Source of the DNA: Sporocytophaga sp.
GTDB lineage: Bacteria; Bacteroidota; Bacteroidia; Cytophagales; Cytophagaceae
Reading direction: 5' to 3'
NCBI RefSeq assembly: GCF_017745095.1
Contig: NZ_JAGHZZ010000012.1
Coordinates: 55,283-119,282 of the forward strand
Length of the DNA stretch: 64,000 nucleotides
In this document: positions 17,683 to 27,100 of the stretch, piece by piece
Position numbering within the stretch: the first letter of the stretch is position 1
How the letters are laid out: every line of letters begins with the position of its first letter
Position numbers and translations under genes: made by a program
The notes under the pieces: model-generated
What the model was told of the DNA's origin: nothing
What the model saw: the letters and a program-made list of their open reading frames with translations, nothing else
Database searches by the model: none

Positions 17683-18183
17683 ATGGATATCAGGAAAGAA
17701 TTATTAAAAGAATATTCCAAAGCTCAGATCAATAAAATTTGCAAATATATAAGCAATGATCAGGAACGTTTCGAGGCACTAATGAATATTTTCCTTACCG
17801 AAGAAACAAGATTAGTTCAAAGGGCTTCATGGGCAGTAAGCACAATTGCTGAAGAACATCCTTATTTGATAAAGCCATACTTAAAAAAGATGGTCAAAAA
17901 TTTAAAGAAAAATGCGCATGATGCCGTTAAACGAAATACCTTGCGCATTTTTCAATTTATGGAAATACCCCCTTCTGTTCAAGGTGAATTGTTGGATATA
18001 TGTTTTGATTACTTAATCACTCCAAAAGTTCCTGTAGCTATTAAAGCTTTTGCAATGACAGTCGCTTATAACTTATCGGCTAAAGAGGAAGACTTGTTGA
18101 AAGAATTAAAAATAATTTTGCAAGACCAATTGCCTTTTTCAAGTCCTGCTTTTAAATCAAGAGCTCATAAAATATTAAAATAA
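17683..18183 (+). CDS. HEAT-like alpha-solenoid protein
   Basis: A 166-residue all-helical protein. Paired helices such as VQRASWAVSTIAEEHPYLI, AVKRNTLRIFQFMEIP and AIKAFAMTVAYNLSAKE give an ARM/HEAT-type superhelix, as in DNA alkylation-repair-like or scaffold proteins. No catalytic motif is visible. A binding or adaptor role is likely. A 266-bp gap with a stem and terminator follows. Confidence 0.65.
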   Translation: MDIRKELLKEYSKAQINKICKYISNDQERFEALMNIFLTEETRLVQRASWAVSTIAEEHPYLIKPYLKKMVKNLKKNAHDAVKRNTLRIFQFMEIPPSVQGELLDICFDYLITPKVPVAIKAFAMTVAYNLSAKEEDLLKELKIILQDQLPFSSPAFKSRAHKILK

Positions 18184-18258
18184 AAGGCATTACACACCAT
18201 TTCCAAATTCTTTCAGTCCCTTTCAAACAATATGAAATTTTAATAGGTTAATTATATA

Positions 18259-18358
18259 ACGGGGTTGAAGCGGTGAGAAAAGGAAAGTGAAGAGAAGGTA
18301 ATAGACCTCGTTCGTGGATTGATAAACAAAAGATAGTCCTGTAAGACTATCTTTTTTT
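18259..18358 (+). ncRNA. candidate small RNA or structured 3' UTR
   Basis: A 7-bp stem pairs ACGGGGT (18259-18265) with ACCTCGT (18305-18311) around a 39-nt loop that is almost all purine with several GGA/AGG triplets. Then comes an intrinsic terminator with an 11-bp stem (18328-18338 and 18345-18355) and T run. It starts 75 nt after the HEAT-like gene, so it may be that gene's 3' UTR or a separate sRNA. No promoter is clear. Confidence 0.35.
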
Positions 18359-18449
18359 GTGGTATTAATTAAAAATTAACAAGTTATACCAAACCTAAAA
18401 TTTCCATTTCCGTTTTCAGCTTTAAATCAGTTATAAAAAATTAATAACC

Positions 18450-18650
18450 ATGTTAGAATACAGTATTCATATATTAGAAAAAGTCAGTTTTGACAAAAGC
18501 CTATTTGAAAAGGAACTAAATAAGTCTATCAATCTTTTAAGTCCACAGGAAACACTGCAACTTGAGAAATGGGTGGAATTCAATTATGGAGAAAAATTTC
18601 CTGAGATAATAAAGAATTTTAAGAACCTGTACTATATCTCTTATAACTAA
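18450..18650 (+). CDS. small conserved-type protein
   Basis: A 66-residue protein, start MLEYSIHILEKVSFDKSLF. It resembles a short family that I recall in Cytophagales genomes, with a conserved KVSFDxxLFEKEL segment and a later xWVxxxF segment. There are no membrane segments. Function is unknown. It has its own terminator, which supports a real expressed gene. Confidence 0.65.
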   Translation: MLEYSIHILEKVSFDKSLFEKELNKSINLLSPQETLQLEKWVEFNYGEKFPEIIKNFKNLYYISYN

Positions 18651-18673
18651 TTTAAAGAGCTAATAAAAAATTC

Positions 18674-18700
18674 AAGGCACAGAAAAAATTCTGTGCCTTT
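18674..18700 (+). terminator. terminator of the 66-residue gene
   Basis: A perfect 11-bp stem (18674-18684 with 18689-18699) has an AAAA loop and is followed by T-rich sequence. It lies 24 bp after the stop codon. Confidence 0.88.
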
Positions 18701-18795
18701 TCTATTAATGTATATTTAAAAATTATAGAGAATAAATCATAAAAAAGACTGAAATTGCAAATTCAGTAATAGTAGCCCTACTGAAATGTAATGAT

Positions 18796-19713
18796 ATGAA
18801 AGTCTTTAATTTAATTTTTATCTGTCTGACCTTACCTTGCCTTTCCTTTGCGCAGGATGATCTCAGCAAAATGCTTGATGACGATTCACCAAAGACTGAA
18901 AAGCCATTGGTACATTATTCGTTTAAAGGAACAAGGCTAATCAATCTTCAAACTGTGGAGACTCTTCGTAAAGGTTCTCTGGATTTTCGCATCTCTCACA
19001 GATTCGGAAATTTCAGTTCGGGAAGCTCTAACTTCTGGGGGCTTGACGGTCCTGCCAATATACGACTCGGATTGGATTATAGTATTACTGATCATTTTAC
19101 AATCGGCATTGGAAGAAGCTCTTTTGGAAAACTTGCAGATGGATTTCTTAAATATAAATTATTAAGTCAAAGACTTGATGGTGGCACTCCTATTACGGTT
19201 ACAATTTTGACCAGTCTCAATATCACAACAATAAAAAATGGCGAAAGCACTGTCAATGGAGTCAACCAGTTTAACAATTTCCCAAACAGATTCTCTTATC
19301 TATTTCAAGCTCTGATCGCCAGAAAGTTTAATGAAAGATTAACACTACAAATTACTCCTACCTTAATTCACTATAACCTTAAAAAAGAAGGTAACCGCAA
19401 TGATATATTCGCCATCGCTGGATCTGGAAGATTCAAGATAAGTAAAAGAATTGCCATAACAGGGGAATATATCTTCAGATTAAATAATTATGCTACACCG
19501 GATACATACCATAACAGCGCTGGTATTGGCATAGATATTGAAACTGGTGGACACGTGTTCCAGTTGTTTGTAACAAATTCTATGGGTATTAATGAAGTTC
19601 AATATATTCCTTATACAGAAGCTTCCTGGAAGAAAGGACAGATAAGGCTCGGCTTCAATGTTTCAAGAGTCTTCTCTTTAAACAGGAAACACAAAACAGA
19701 ATGGACCAAGTAA
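18796..19713 (+). CDS. DUF5777 outer-membrane beta-barrel protein, copy 1
   Basis: A 305-residue protein with a signal peptide (cleavage after SFAQ, residue 20). The DUF5777 pattern is clear: FKGTRLINLQTVET, LDFRISHRFG, NFWGLDGPANIRLGLDYS, TIGIGRSS, and the final GHVFQLFVTNS / GQIRLGFNVSRVF. It should form an outer-membrane barrel of about 14 strands. A YceI-family protein follows after 18 bp. A closely similar gene occurs again at 48900, also followed by YceI but preceded there by two cytochromes. Confidence 0.85.
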   Translation: MKVFNLIFICLTLPCLSFAQDDLSKMLDDDSPKTEKPLVHYSFKGTRLINLQTVETLRKGSLDFRISHRFGNFSSGSSNFWGLDGPANIRLGLDYSITDHFTIGIGRSSFGKLADGFLKYKLLSQRLDGGTPITVTILTSLNITTIKNGESTVNGVNQFNNFPNRFSYLFQALIARKFNERLTLQITPTLIHYNLKKEGNRNDIFAIAGSGRFKISKRIAITGEYIFRLNNYATPDTYHNSAGIGIDIETGGHVFQLFVTNSMGINEVQYIPYTEASWKKGQIRLGFNVSRVFSLNRKHKTEWTK

Positions 19714-19731
19714 GATTTTAATTATACTCAA

Positions 19732-20289
19732 ATGAGGTTTCACCAAATAGTTCTTATTTCATCATTTATAATTGCTTTTTCAGTAAAAGGATTTTCTCAG
19801 ATATACAAAAGCAAGGAAAAGAGTTTAAACGTTTCATTTTTCTCAGAAACACCTCTTGAAAATATTGATGCAGCAAGTAATGCTGGAAAAGGATTAATCA
19901 ATCTAGCTACTGATTCACTTGTTTTTAAGATACCTGTTAATAGTTTTCATTTTAAGAATTCATTAATGCAAGATCATTTTAATGAGAACTACATGGAAAC
20001 TGAAACCTATCCGGATGCATGGTTTAAAGGCAAATTAAATACTCCCATCAATAATACAACTCCGGGTAAAACTGATGTATTAGTCACTGGTTTTTTAAAT
20101 ATTCACGGGGTTAAACTATACAGGGAAATCAAGGGCATTCTCAATATTAATGAAGACGGCACAATTCTTCTCTCTTCAGACTTCATGGTAAAGTTGAAAG
20201 ATCATAACATTAAAGTTCCAAGCATTGTATGGGAGAAAATAGCAGAGGAAGTGCTTGTAAAAGTAAGAGGTAATTTTATACCGAAATAA
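19732..20289 (+). CDS. YceI-family protein, copy 1
   Basis: A 185-residue exported protein (signal peptide ending KGFSQ) of the YceI lipocalin-like fold, which binds polyisoprenoid or amphiphilic ligands. Typical motifs are VSFFSETPLENIDA, FKNSLMQDHFNENYME with the HF..YME pattern, and FLNIHGVKLYREIKG. It lies 18 bp after the DUF5777 gene and shares this order with the second locus. In other bacteria YceI proteins often sit beside cytochromes b or quinone-dependent enzymes, which hints at an isoprenoid quinone ligand. Confidence 0.87.
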   Translation: MRFHQIVLISSFIIAFSVKGFSQIYKSKEKSLNVSFFSETPLENIDAASNAGKGLINLATDSLVFKIPVNSFHFKNSLMQDHFNENYMETETYPDAWFKGKLNTPINNTTPGKTDVLVTGFLNIHGVKLYREIKGILNINEDGTILLSSDFMVKLKDHNIKVPSIVWEKIAEEVLVKVRGNFIPK

Positions 20290-20310
20290 AATTACCTCTT
20301 GTCATTTTTC

Positions 20311-20336
20311 ATTGTTGAATCATTCTATTCAACAAT
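20311..20336. terminator. convergent hairpin between yceI and the OmpA gene
   Basis: A 10-bp perfect inverted repeat (20311-20320 and 20327-20336) has a 6-nt loop and a T-rich flank. It overlaps the last codons and stop of the convergent OmpA-family gene. Confidence 0.55.
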
Positions 20337-22244
20337 TTCAATTTCTGTTCTTCTATTCAACTGTTTATTATCAGGAGAATCGTTAGGTGCAACCGGTTTT
20401 GATTCACCATAACCTTTGTACGAAAGTCTTTCTGATGATATACCTTTGTTAATCAAATAGTCTTTTACAGCATGAGCTCTGTTATCTGATAACTTTAGAT
20501 TATAGTCGTCATTACCATCACTGTCTGTATGACCAGAGATAAGCATCTTAATAGAAGGATTAGAAGTCAGAATCTCGTGAACCCTCTCTAGCTCTGTCTC
20601 AGACTCCTTTCTCAATGTTGCTTTATCTACATCAAAAAACACGTTACGAAGTACGAACACAGTACCTTTCTTCAGTCCTTCCATACAGATTTCGTCATCA
20701 ATTTCTTTGTAATGATCGAGGAAAGGAATATCTATATTCTTAGAATAAAAAACATATCCTGGCGCTTCTACTGTAATACCATAGTTTTTACCCGCAGGTA
20801 AAATGACGATGTATTTACCTGTACTGCTGTTGGAAGAATATTTTCCAATTTCCTTTCCTGTAGAAATATCAGTCACAATAATATTTGCAGCAACAGGCTT
20901 TTTACTATCACAACCAATAATAGTACCTTTTAACATTACAAGTGAAGCCTCTGCCTTAGGTCTTTCAAGCACATATAAATCTTTTTCACCTACTCCTCCA
21001 GTCCTTTCTGAAGCAAAGTATGCTCTCCTATTATCAGCAGACCATGCAAAGTAAACCTCATCATCAGCTGTATTTATAGGATATCCAAGGTTTACAGGCT
21101 TTGAGACGACTTGCCCGGTTTCTGTATTGATAGTACAAGAGAAAATATCATACCCTCCCATGCTGTTATGACCTTTGGAGCTGAAATAAAGAGTCTTTCC
21201 ATCAGGGTGAATAAAAGGAGAAAACTCATCTTTGGAAGTATTAATTTCTGTACTTAAAATTGTAGCAGGCCCAAACTCTCCGTTTGTCTGACGCTTGCTC
21301 ATATATATATCCGTTCCGCCAATTCCACCCTTTTTATTACTGATAAAAAAAAGTACCTTTTGATCTGCAGTAATTGTAGCACATGGCTCCCATGAAGGTG
21401 TATTGATATTAGGTCCAAGACTCTTCGGTTTAGACCAGGTTTTACCCGTTAAATTACTTACATATAAATCCCCATAATATTTACCTTCTTCGACTTTATA
21501 AATAAAAATTTGCTGTCCATCCGGTGAAATTCCTACGCATGCATCATGGGACGGGGTATTAATTTCATTGCCCAGCTTTTCAGGAGTAGACCATTTATTA
21601 TCTTTTTTAGTGGATATATATATATCTTCAAAATATTGGTTATCGATTTTAACTCCACCCGTGCTGTTATCTCTTCTTGAAGTAAAAATTAACAAGGACT
21701 CATCTGCGGACAAAGCTGGCACATAGTCAGGAAATTGGCTATTGATAGTATTGCCGAGATTTTTAATCTTAACCTCCACTGGAGCTTTTACCAGTTCAAT
21801 ACCATTTTTGCAATTTTGTATCAAGTCTTCAACTTCTTTAATTCTTTCCTTTTCAGAAGAGCGGAGTGTTGATCTATATGCATTAAGATTTTCAATTGCT
21901 TTATCAAATTTATGTGACAAGTGATAAGCTTCACCAAGATAAAGATCCAATTCAGGTTCTTTAATACCTCCAGCTTTAGCCTTTAATAAAAAAGGTAAAG
22001 CTTTTAACTTTTGATCAGATCTGAAAAAAGAAAGACTAATTAAGTAGGAAACATCCTGGTCATTTCCATCCAGACTATCGGATTTTAGGAAATAAGTCAA
22101 GGCTGTTTCATAATCCTCTGCTTTGAAATATTCCAAGGCTTTGTCAGTATATTTTCTGGCAGCTTTTGAATTATTCTGTGAATATGCACTCAGTGCAAAC
22201 GTCATTATAATCAGAATAAGGACTCCTCTCAAGAAAAAAAACAT
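20325..22244 (-). CDS. PorE-like OmpA-family protein (TPR, PD40, CRD, OmpA)
   Basis: A 639-residue exported protein with four parts: TPR-like helices (about 30-140), a PD40/WD40-like propeller with repeated LSADESLLIFTSRRD-type blades (about 160-425), a carboxypeptidase-regulatory-like domain (about 430-515), and an OmpA C-terminal peptidoglycan-binding domain with NVFFDVDKATLRKES and the ISGHTDSDG, NRRTEIEI motifs (about 535-639). This order is that of PorE, the peptidoglycan-associated component of the type IX secretion system, but Bacteroidetes have many such paralogs. Its neighbour is a PorP/SprF gene. Confidence 0.85.
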   Translation of the reverse strand: MFFFLRGVLILIIMTFALSAYSQNNSKAARKYTDKALEYFKAEDYETALTYFLKSDSLDGNDQDVSYLISLSFFRSDQKLKALPFLLKAKAGGIKEPELDLYLGEAYHLSHKFDKAIENLNAYRSTLRSSEKERIKEVEDLIQNCKNGIELVKAPVEVKIKNLGNTINSQFPDYVPALSADESLLIFTSRRDNSTGGVKIDNQYFEDIYISTKKDNKWSTPEKLGNEINTPSHDACVGISPDGQQIFIYKVEEGKYYGDLYVSNLTGKTWSKPKSLGPNINTPSWEPCATITADQKVLFFISNKKGGIGGTDIYMSKRQTNGEFGPATILSTEINTSKDEFSPFIHPDGKTLYFSSKGHNSMGGYDIFSCTINTETGQVVSKPVNLGYPINTADDEVYFAWSADNRRAYFASERTGGVGEKDLYVLERPKAEASLVMLKGTIIGCDSKKPVAANIIVTDISTGKEIGKYSSNSSTGKYIVILPAGKNYGITVEAPGYVFYSKNIDIPFLDHYKEIDDEICMEGLKKGTVFVLRNVFFDVDKATLRKESETELERVHEILTSNPSIKMLISGHTDSDGNDDYNLKLSDNRAHAVKDYLINKGISSERLSYKGYGESKPVAPNDSPDNKQLNRRTEIEIVE

Positions 22245-22545
22245 ATTATATATAAAGTTAACTTTTAGCGACGAATTAATAGAATTTCAATATTTTACTG
22301 GATATTCTGGTTACTTTTTAACCTTTACTGTAATTCAAAATATGACGTTTTACGGCTGGCATCTGAAAAAGTGACGTTTTTATTGTATTGAAATAAAAAT
22401 AGATGCCAATTTCAAAAAATAGATTATTTTTGGAGAATTCATTTTCCGAAAAATAAATTTCCGGACAAGACTTTGAATGTTTGAACGTTGAAATTTTGGT
22501 AAAAAATAATTAGCGATAAATTAAATTACCTAAAACTATTACATA
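22245..22545. other. 301-bp intergenic gap, nothing firm
   Basis: This divergent gap between the OmpA gene and the small lipoprotein gene is AT-rich. The octamer TATTTTTG at 22425-22432 fits a Bacteroidetes -7 box on the plus strand, but no -33 element sits at the right distance. I see no ORF or hairpin of note. Confidence 0.4.
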
Positions 22546-22854
22546 GTGACAGCTCTAAATCACATATTCCCTAAGAAGTTCTTACCTGTATTCATTTGCA
22601 TTACATTAAGTTCGTGCCTTACAGGAAAGATGTATAATATGAATGATGCTGAAAAAGAACAACTCAAAGGTTATCATCAGAGAACAGCTCAAGAAGTAAT
22701 TGAGAAAAACAAAAAGAACAGGAAGTCCAATCAAAGAACGGCGGAGAAAAATCGCCAGAAACAAAACGAACAACTAGCTGACCTAAATGCCAATACCAGT
22801 AAAGTAAAAAAGAAGCACAAACCTTCTGGTCAGTTTAAATTTTATGTTTATTAA
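22546..22854 (+). CDS. small basic lipoprotein near the PorP gene
   Basis: A 102-residue protein starting with GTG. I keep this start because it provides the signal peptide with lipobox LSSC (Cys near residue 24); the first in-frame ATG lies after it. The mature part is Lys/Asn/Gln-rich and probably a helical or disordered tail (KNKKNRKSNQRTAEKNRQK). No family is recognised. Its stop codon directly abuts the stop codon of the convergent PorP/SprF gene. Confidence 0.6.
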   Translation: MTALNHIFPKKFLPVFICITLSSCLTGKMYNMNDAEKEQLKGYHQRTAQEVIEKNKKNRKSNQRTAEKNRQKQNEQLADLNANTSKVKKKHKPSGQFKFYVY

Positions 22855-23883
22855 TTAAAAACTTTTATAGAAATGAGGACAAGGCATTCTCCTCATAGGT
22901 TTGATTTTTTTCCTCTTGTTAAAAATATAAGTCAGATTGATCTCATGAGCTCCTCCACTTCTGGCAGGCGCCAATCTCGAAACGATAAAATCATAACTGT
23001 AGGTTATAGCTAGATTATTATACTTCCATCCAACCAATCCTACAATTGACTCGTTGTTTTGAACTCCCTTTTTATAACGCTTCAAACCCGGAATACCTCT
23101 ATACCAGAAGCCTGCTATCAACTGATCATAAACACCATATACACCAAGGTCAGTCTGATCTGATTTTCCCTGAAACTTATAATGTGCAGTAGGAATCAGA
23201 CTTATCTGCTTTTCCTCCTGCAATGTTGATTGATCTAGCCTTCTGCTGAAGTTTATTTGATAGCCTGCAGTAAATGAATACTTTGCGGGAAGAGGTGCCT
23301 CTCCATTTATAAAAGATTGGTTGGGGGTATTGAGGTGGTTTGCAGCAAAGCCTACCCAAAGATTTTCAGTGTATATAACCGCTCCTGTAGAAAGATCCAT
23401 GAATTGTTTTTTAACCTTTCCATTATCAAAACCTGGAGCTATATTTCCATTATTATCATATTGATAACTAAAAGCAAGATCGGAATAGTCAAGCGTCCTG
23501 GAAATATAACCCAATTGCAATCCCGGTCTGACTACAATCTTAGAGGTTAAGAAAATCTCATATGAATAAGACAAAGAAACATCAGTAGAATTGATGGTGT
23601 TGCTTCCTTGCCAGTCTTTATAAACCTGAAATCCCAGACCACTTCTGTATTTGGAGAAATAGGTATCTGCAGAAAATAATGAGGTTATATATTTTCCATC
23701 CAGTTTAGGCCATTGAATTCTTTGATGGAGGACAAGCCTTGTTTTATGAGTACTTCCGGCAAAAGCAGGGTTAACATACAGTGGAGCTCCATAAAATTGG
23801 GAGAACTGAATATCCTGACCTGCTGCTCCATTCCATGAAATCGCAAATAAGATAAAAAATACAATTTTTAACCTGATTATCAC
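22855..23883 (-). CDS. PorP/SprF-family type IX secretion membrane protein
   Basis: A 342-residue outer-membrane barrel with a signal peptide (cleavage near GAAGQ) and the family hallmark QDIQFSQFYGAPLYVNPAFA. GLVGWKYNNLAITYSYDF near the C-terminus is also typical. SprF is known to be required for export of the type-B sorting-domain adhesin SprB in Flavobacterium. Here it is divergent from the giant type-B protein gene, 262 bp away, and 611 bp downstream of the PorE-like OmpA gene's start, which supports a dedicated partner role (inference). Confidence 0.9.
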   Translation of the reverse strand: MIIRLKIVFFILFAISWNGAAGQDIQFSQFYGAPLYVNPAFAGSTHKTRLVLHQRIQWPKLDGKYITSLFSADTYFSKYRSGLGFQVYKDWQGSNTINSTDVSLSYSYEIFLTSKIVVRPGLQLGYISRTLDYSDLAFSYQYDNNGNIAPGFDNGKVKKQFMDLSTGAVIYTENLWVGFAANHLNTPNQSFINGEAPLPAKYSFTAGYQINFSRRLDQSTLQEEKQISLIPTAHYKFQGKSDQTDLGVYGVYDQLIAGFWYRGIPGLKRYKKGVQNNESIVGLVGWKYNNLAITYSYDFIVSRLAPARSGGAHEINLTYIFNKRKKIKPMRRMPCPHFYKSF

Positions 23884-24145
23884 TTCAATACAAGTTTTTA
23901 AAGAATATTCGACGAATTTAATAAATTTTTAAACATTCAACACAAATCAACTAACAAGATATTGAAATTCTAATATTTAGAGTTAATTTTATCTCCTTGT
24001 AAAACTGAGCTCGCATTGAAAAATTACAATGGTAACCATTTAATTCTGAATACGTTCATTTTACAAATATTTAAAATTAATATAAAAATAAATCAATTTT
24101 TTTAAAATCATTTTGATTTCTAACGCTAGTTTAAATATTTAAGTT

Positions 24146-27100
24146 ATGGGGTTAACTTATACCAAGACTAAAATTTTTATCTTGTCAATGTGCCTTTCAA
24201 TATGTTTTAAGACATATTCTGAGGGAACAAGACAATTGATGCCGACGTCATCATCAAATGGCTATGTTCAGATCTTTGACTTGAACACTTTATCCAGACC
24301 ATTTGCAACTTTTAATGCTCCGGAAGATTATAGGCTGAATATTCAGGTATGTAATCCGGGCGAGAAGATTTACATGGGTTTTAAGCAAACCAATGATGAT
24401 GTCTATTTTCGACTAATGGATGAATCCAATAAGGCGGTGCCCATTCCCGGCCTGACTCCTGTTGCTGGTACTACCAACACTTACAAACTCCCTAAATCTG
24501 GAGCCGGCTATATCGATTCTTATAGCAAAGCATACAATGGTCCCAGCCAAATAGTAGGTTCTGGTGGGTATAATGCATTAGAATTTACCCCTCCAGGGCC
24601 AGGAAACTATCATATAGAATTTAACCCCATATCTTCAACTACCCCAACACCGGAAAAAAGGATCTTTACCTATTTTGATATTACTGTAGCTAACCCCACT
24701 ACAAATAAAATTCAAACGGGAAGACTTTGGTCCAAGGCCTGGGATTTTACAACGAATGCAGGTAACAATCCATTTGTAACGACCATGTATGTCTATGCAA
24801 AAGACAGTATTATTACCTCGCTTAACTTCAATGGCATTCAGCCTTTCGGATTTTCAATCTCTGCAAACTCCACGGGAACTACTAAAACAGGAAATGCAGA
24901 ATATGATAGACAATCAAAAATAGGGAACTACACCTACCCCGAATATAAACTATTTCTTACCGAGCCTGATACCAACTGCTTCCCTGTAGGAAAATTCGGT
25001 AGTCTCACTCAAGATCCTAAAATTACAGGTTGTGACCCCAACAACAGGTGCATAGAGATCTATACTGATAAAACCGGAACAGTTGAAATACTCTTTGAAT
25101 TTAATGGTCAGGCAGGATATCAGAAAAACTCATCAGATATTTTATTCAATACAACTGTAAAAGCAGGATACAACTGCCTTCCATGGAATACAAAAGATGG
25201 TTTAGGTAAAGTTGTACCCGCGAATAAAACTTTTGACATAACGGTAAATTACTTTAATGGCTTGACACACCTTCCATTATATGACGTTGAAAATCACCCT
25301 AATGGATATATTGTAGAACTATATGCACCTAAAAAACCTAGTGCAGGAAAACCCAAGCTTTACTGGGATGACTCCAAAATCATAGCAGGATCAACCCTTG
25401 ATGGAACTGTAAACCTAACAGGATGTACTGGAGGCTGTCACAAGTGGAAAGATAGAGGATACAATGAATGCGTTCCAACTTGTCCTGAATCTATTAATAC
25501 TTGGTGGTATGCCAACGTAATCGAGAAAAAACTTAACTATACGGTGCAGAATGTCACTGTTGATGCAGAAAGTCGAAACGCCCCTCTCGCCCCTAATGAC
25601 ACAACAGTGTGCGCAGATATTACGACATTTATTCTAAGCGGTAAAATCACAGGGGCTACCGGAGGTAAATGGTCAGGAGGAAATGGATCTTTCTCTGATG
25701 TAAACGACCTTAATGCTGGTTATACCCCTACTGCTGCAGAAAAAACAGGAGGAATGGTAAAACTTTTCCTTACTTCCAATCCTACATCTGGTTGTCCATC
25801 TGTAACAGATACAATGAGAATATTCTTCACTCCTCTACCTACAGCCAATGCAGGACCTACTTCCAACATATGTTCAAATACAACGACTGTACAACTGAAC
25901 GGAGTGGTGACTAACGCGTCAAAGGTTACATGGACAGGAGGAAATGGTAATTTTATTCCTAACAGAAATAAAGTAAATCCAATTTACACTCCAACAAAGG
26001 CAGAACTGGAGAGCGGTTCCATAGAGCTTACATTAACAGCAACCGGCACAGGCTCATGTGCACCTGTGAGCAGCAAAACAAAAATTGTGATAGCCCCAAC
26101 TTCAGTGGCAGATGCAGGAAAAGATACTACTGTCTGCTCTAACAATGCTGTCATTCTTTTGAAAGGGAGCATTAAAGGTGGCACAGCAGGAAAGTGGACC
26201 GGAGGAAGTGGAACATATCTTCCGGATGCCAATACTTTAAATGCAACTTATATACCTGGTAAAGGGGAATTAGGTTCTGCCAATATTGTTTTAAACCTTA
26301 CTCCGGATTATAATCCTTGCGGTATTGTTTCTGACCAAATGATTATCTACCTCACTAAACCTCCCAGAGTAGAAGCTGGTCCAGACAAAGAATTGTGCAA
26401 AAAAGATATTATTCAGCTGAATGGTTTTGTTGAAGGAGCTACCGGCGTAATGTGGTCATCTGAAGGTACAGGAAGTTTCAAACCTTCTGCCACCTCATTA
26501 AATGCGACCTATGAACCTTCTTCAACTGATACAGCTAAGGCTTCTATAAAACTATACCTCTCTTCAACTGGTAATGGAATATGTAATCCTGTGAAAGATT
26601 CTCTAACAGTTAAGTTTAGACCATCTCCAAAAATTCAAGTCAATAACAATCTGATTGCCTGTGAAAATAACCCTAATGTGGCTTTAAGTGCTACTATTTC
26701 CGGAGCATCCGGAATTCTCTGGAGCTCTGTAAATTATGGCACTTTTACCCCGTCTGCAAGCCATTTGAATGTAACTTACATACCTTCCGCCAAAGATTTA
26801 GCGGATCACCTGGCAATTATCAATGTAACAAGTGTTGGGAATGATTTCAACTGTAGTTCCTCTACAGAAAAAATTCTGGTATTGATAGATCCTGTTCAAA
26901 CTGTTGATGCAGGACCAGCTCAAACAGTTTGTGCAAACAATGCGAACATCACATTAAAAGGAACTGCAACCCTTGGTACCTCTGTGACATGGTCAGGCGG
27001 AAATGGAATATTCGTACCAAGTAAAGACAGTCTTAATACAGTTTATACTCCTACTCCAGCTGAAATTGCCTCAGGAAAACTGAAGCTAACTCTAACAGCT

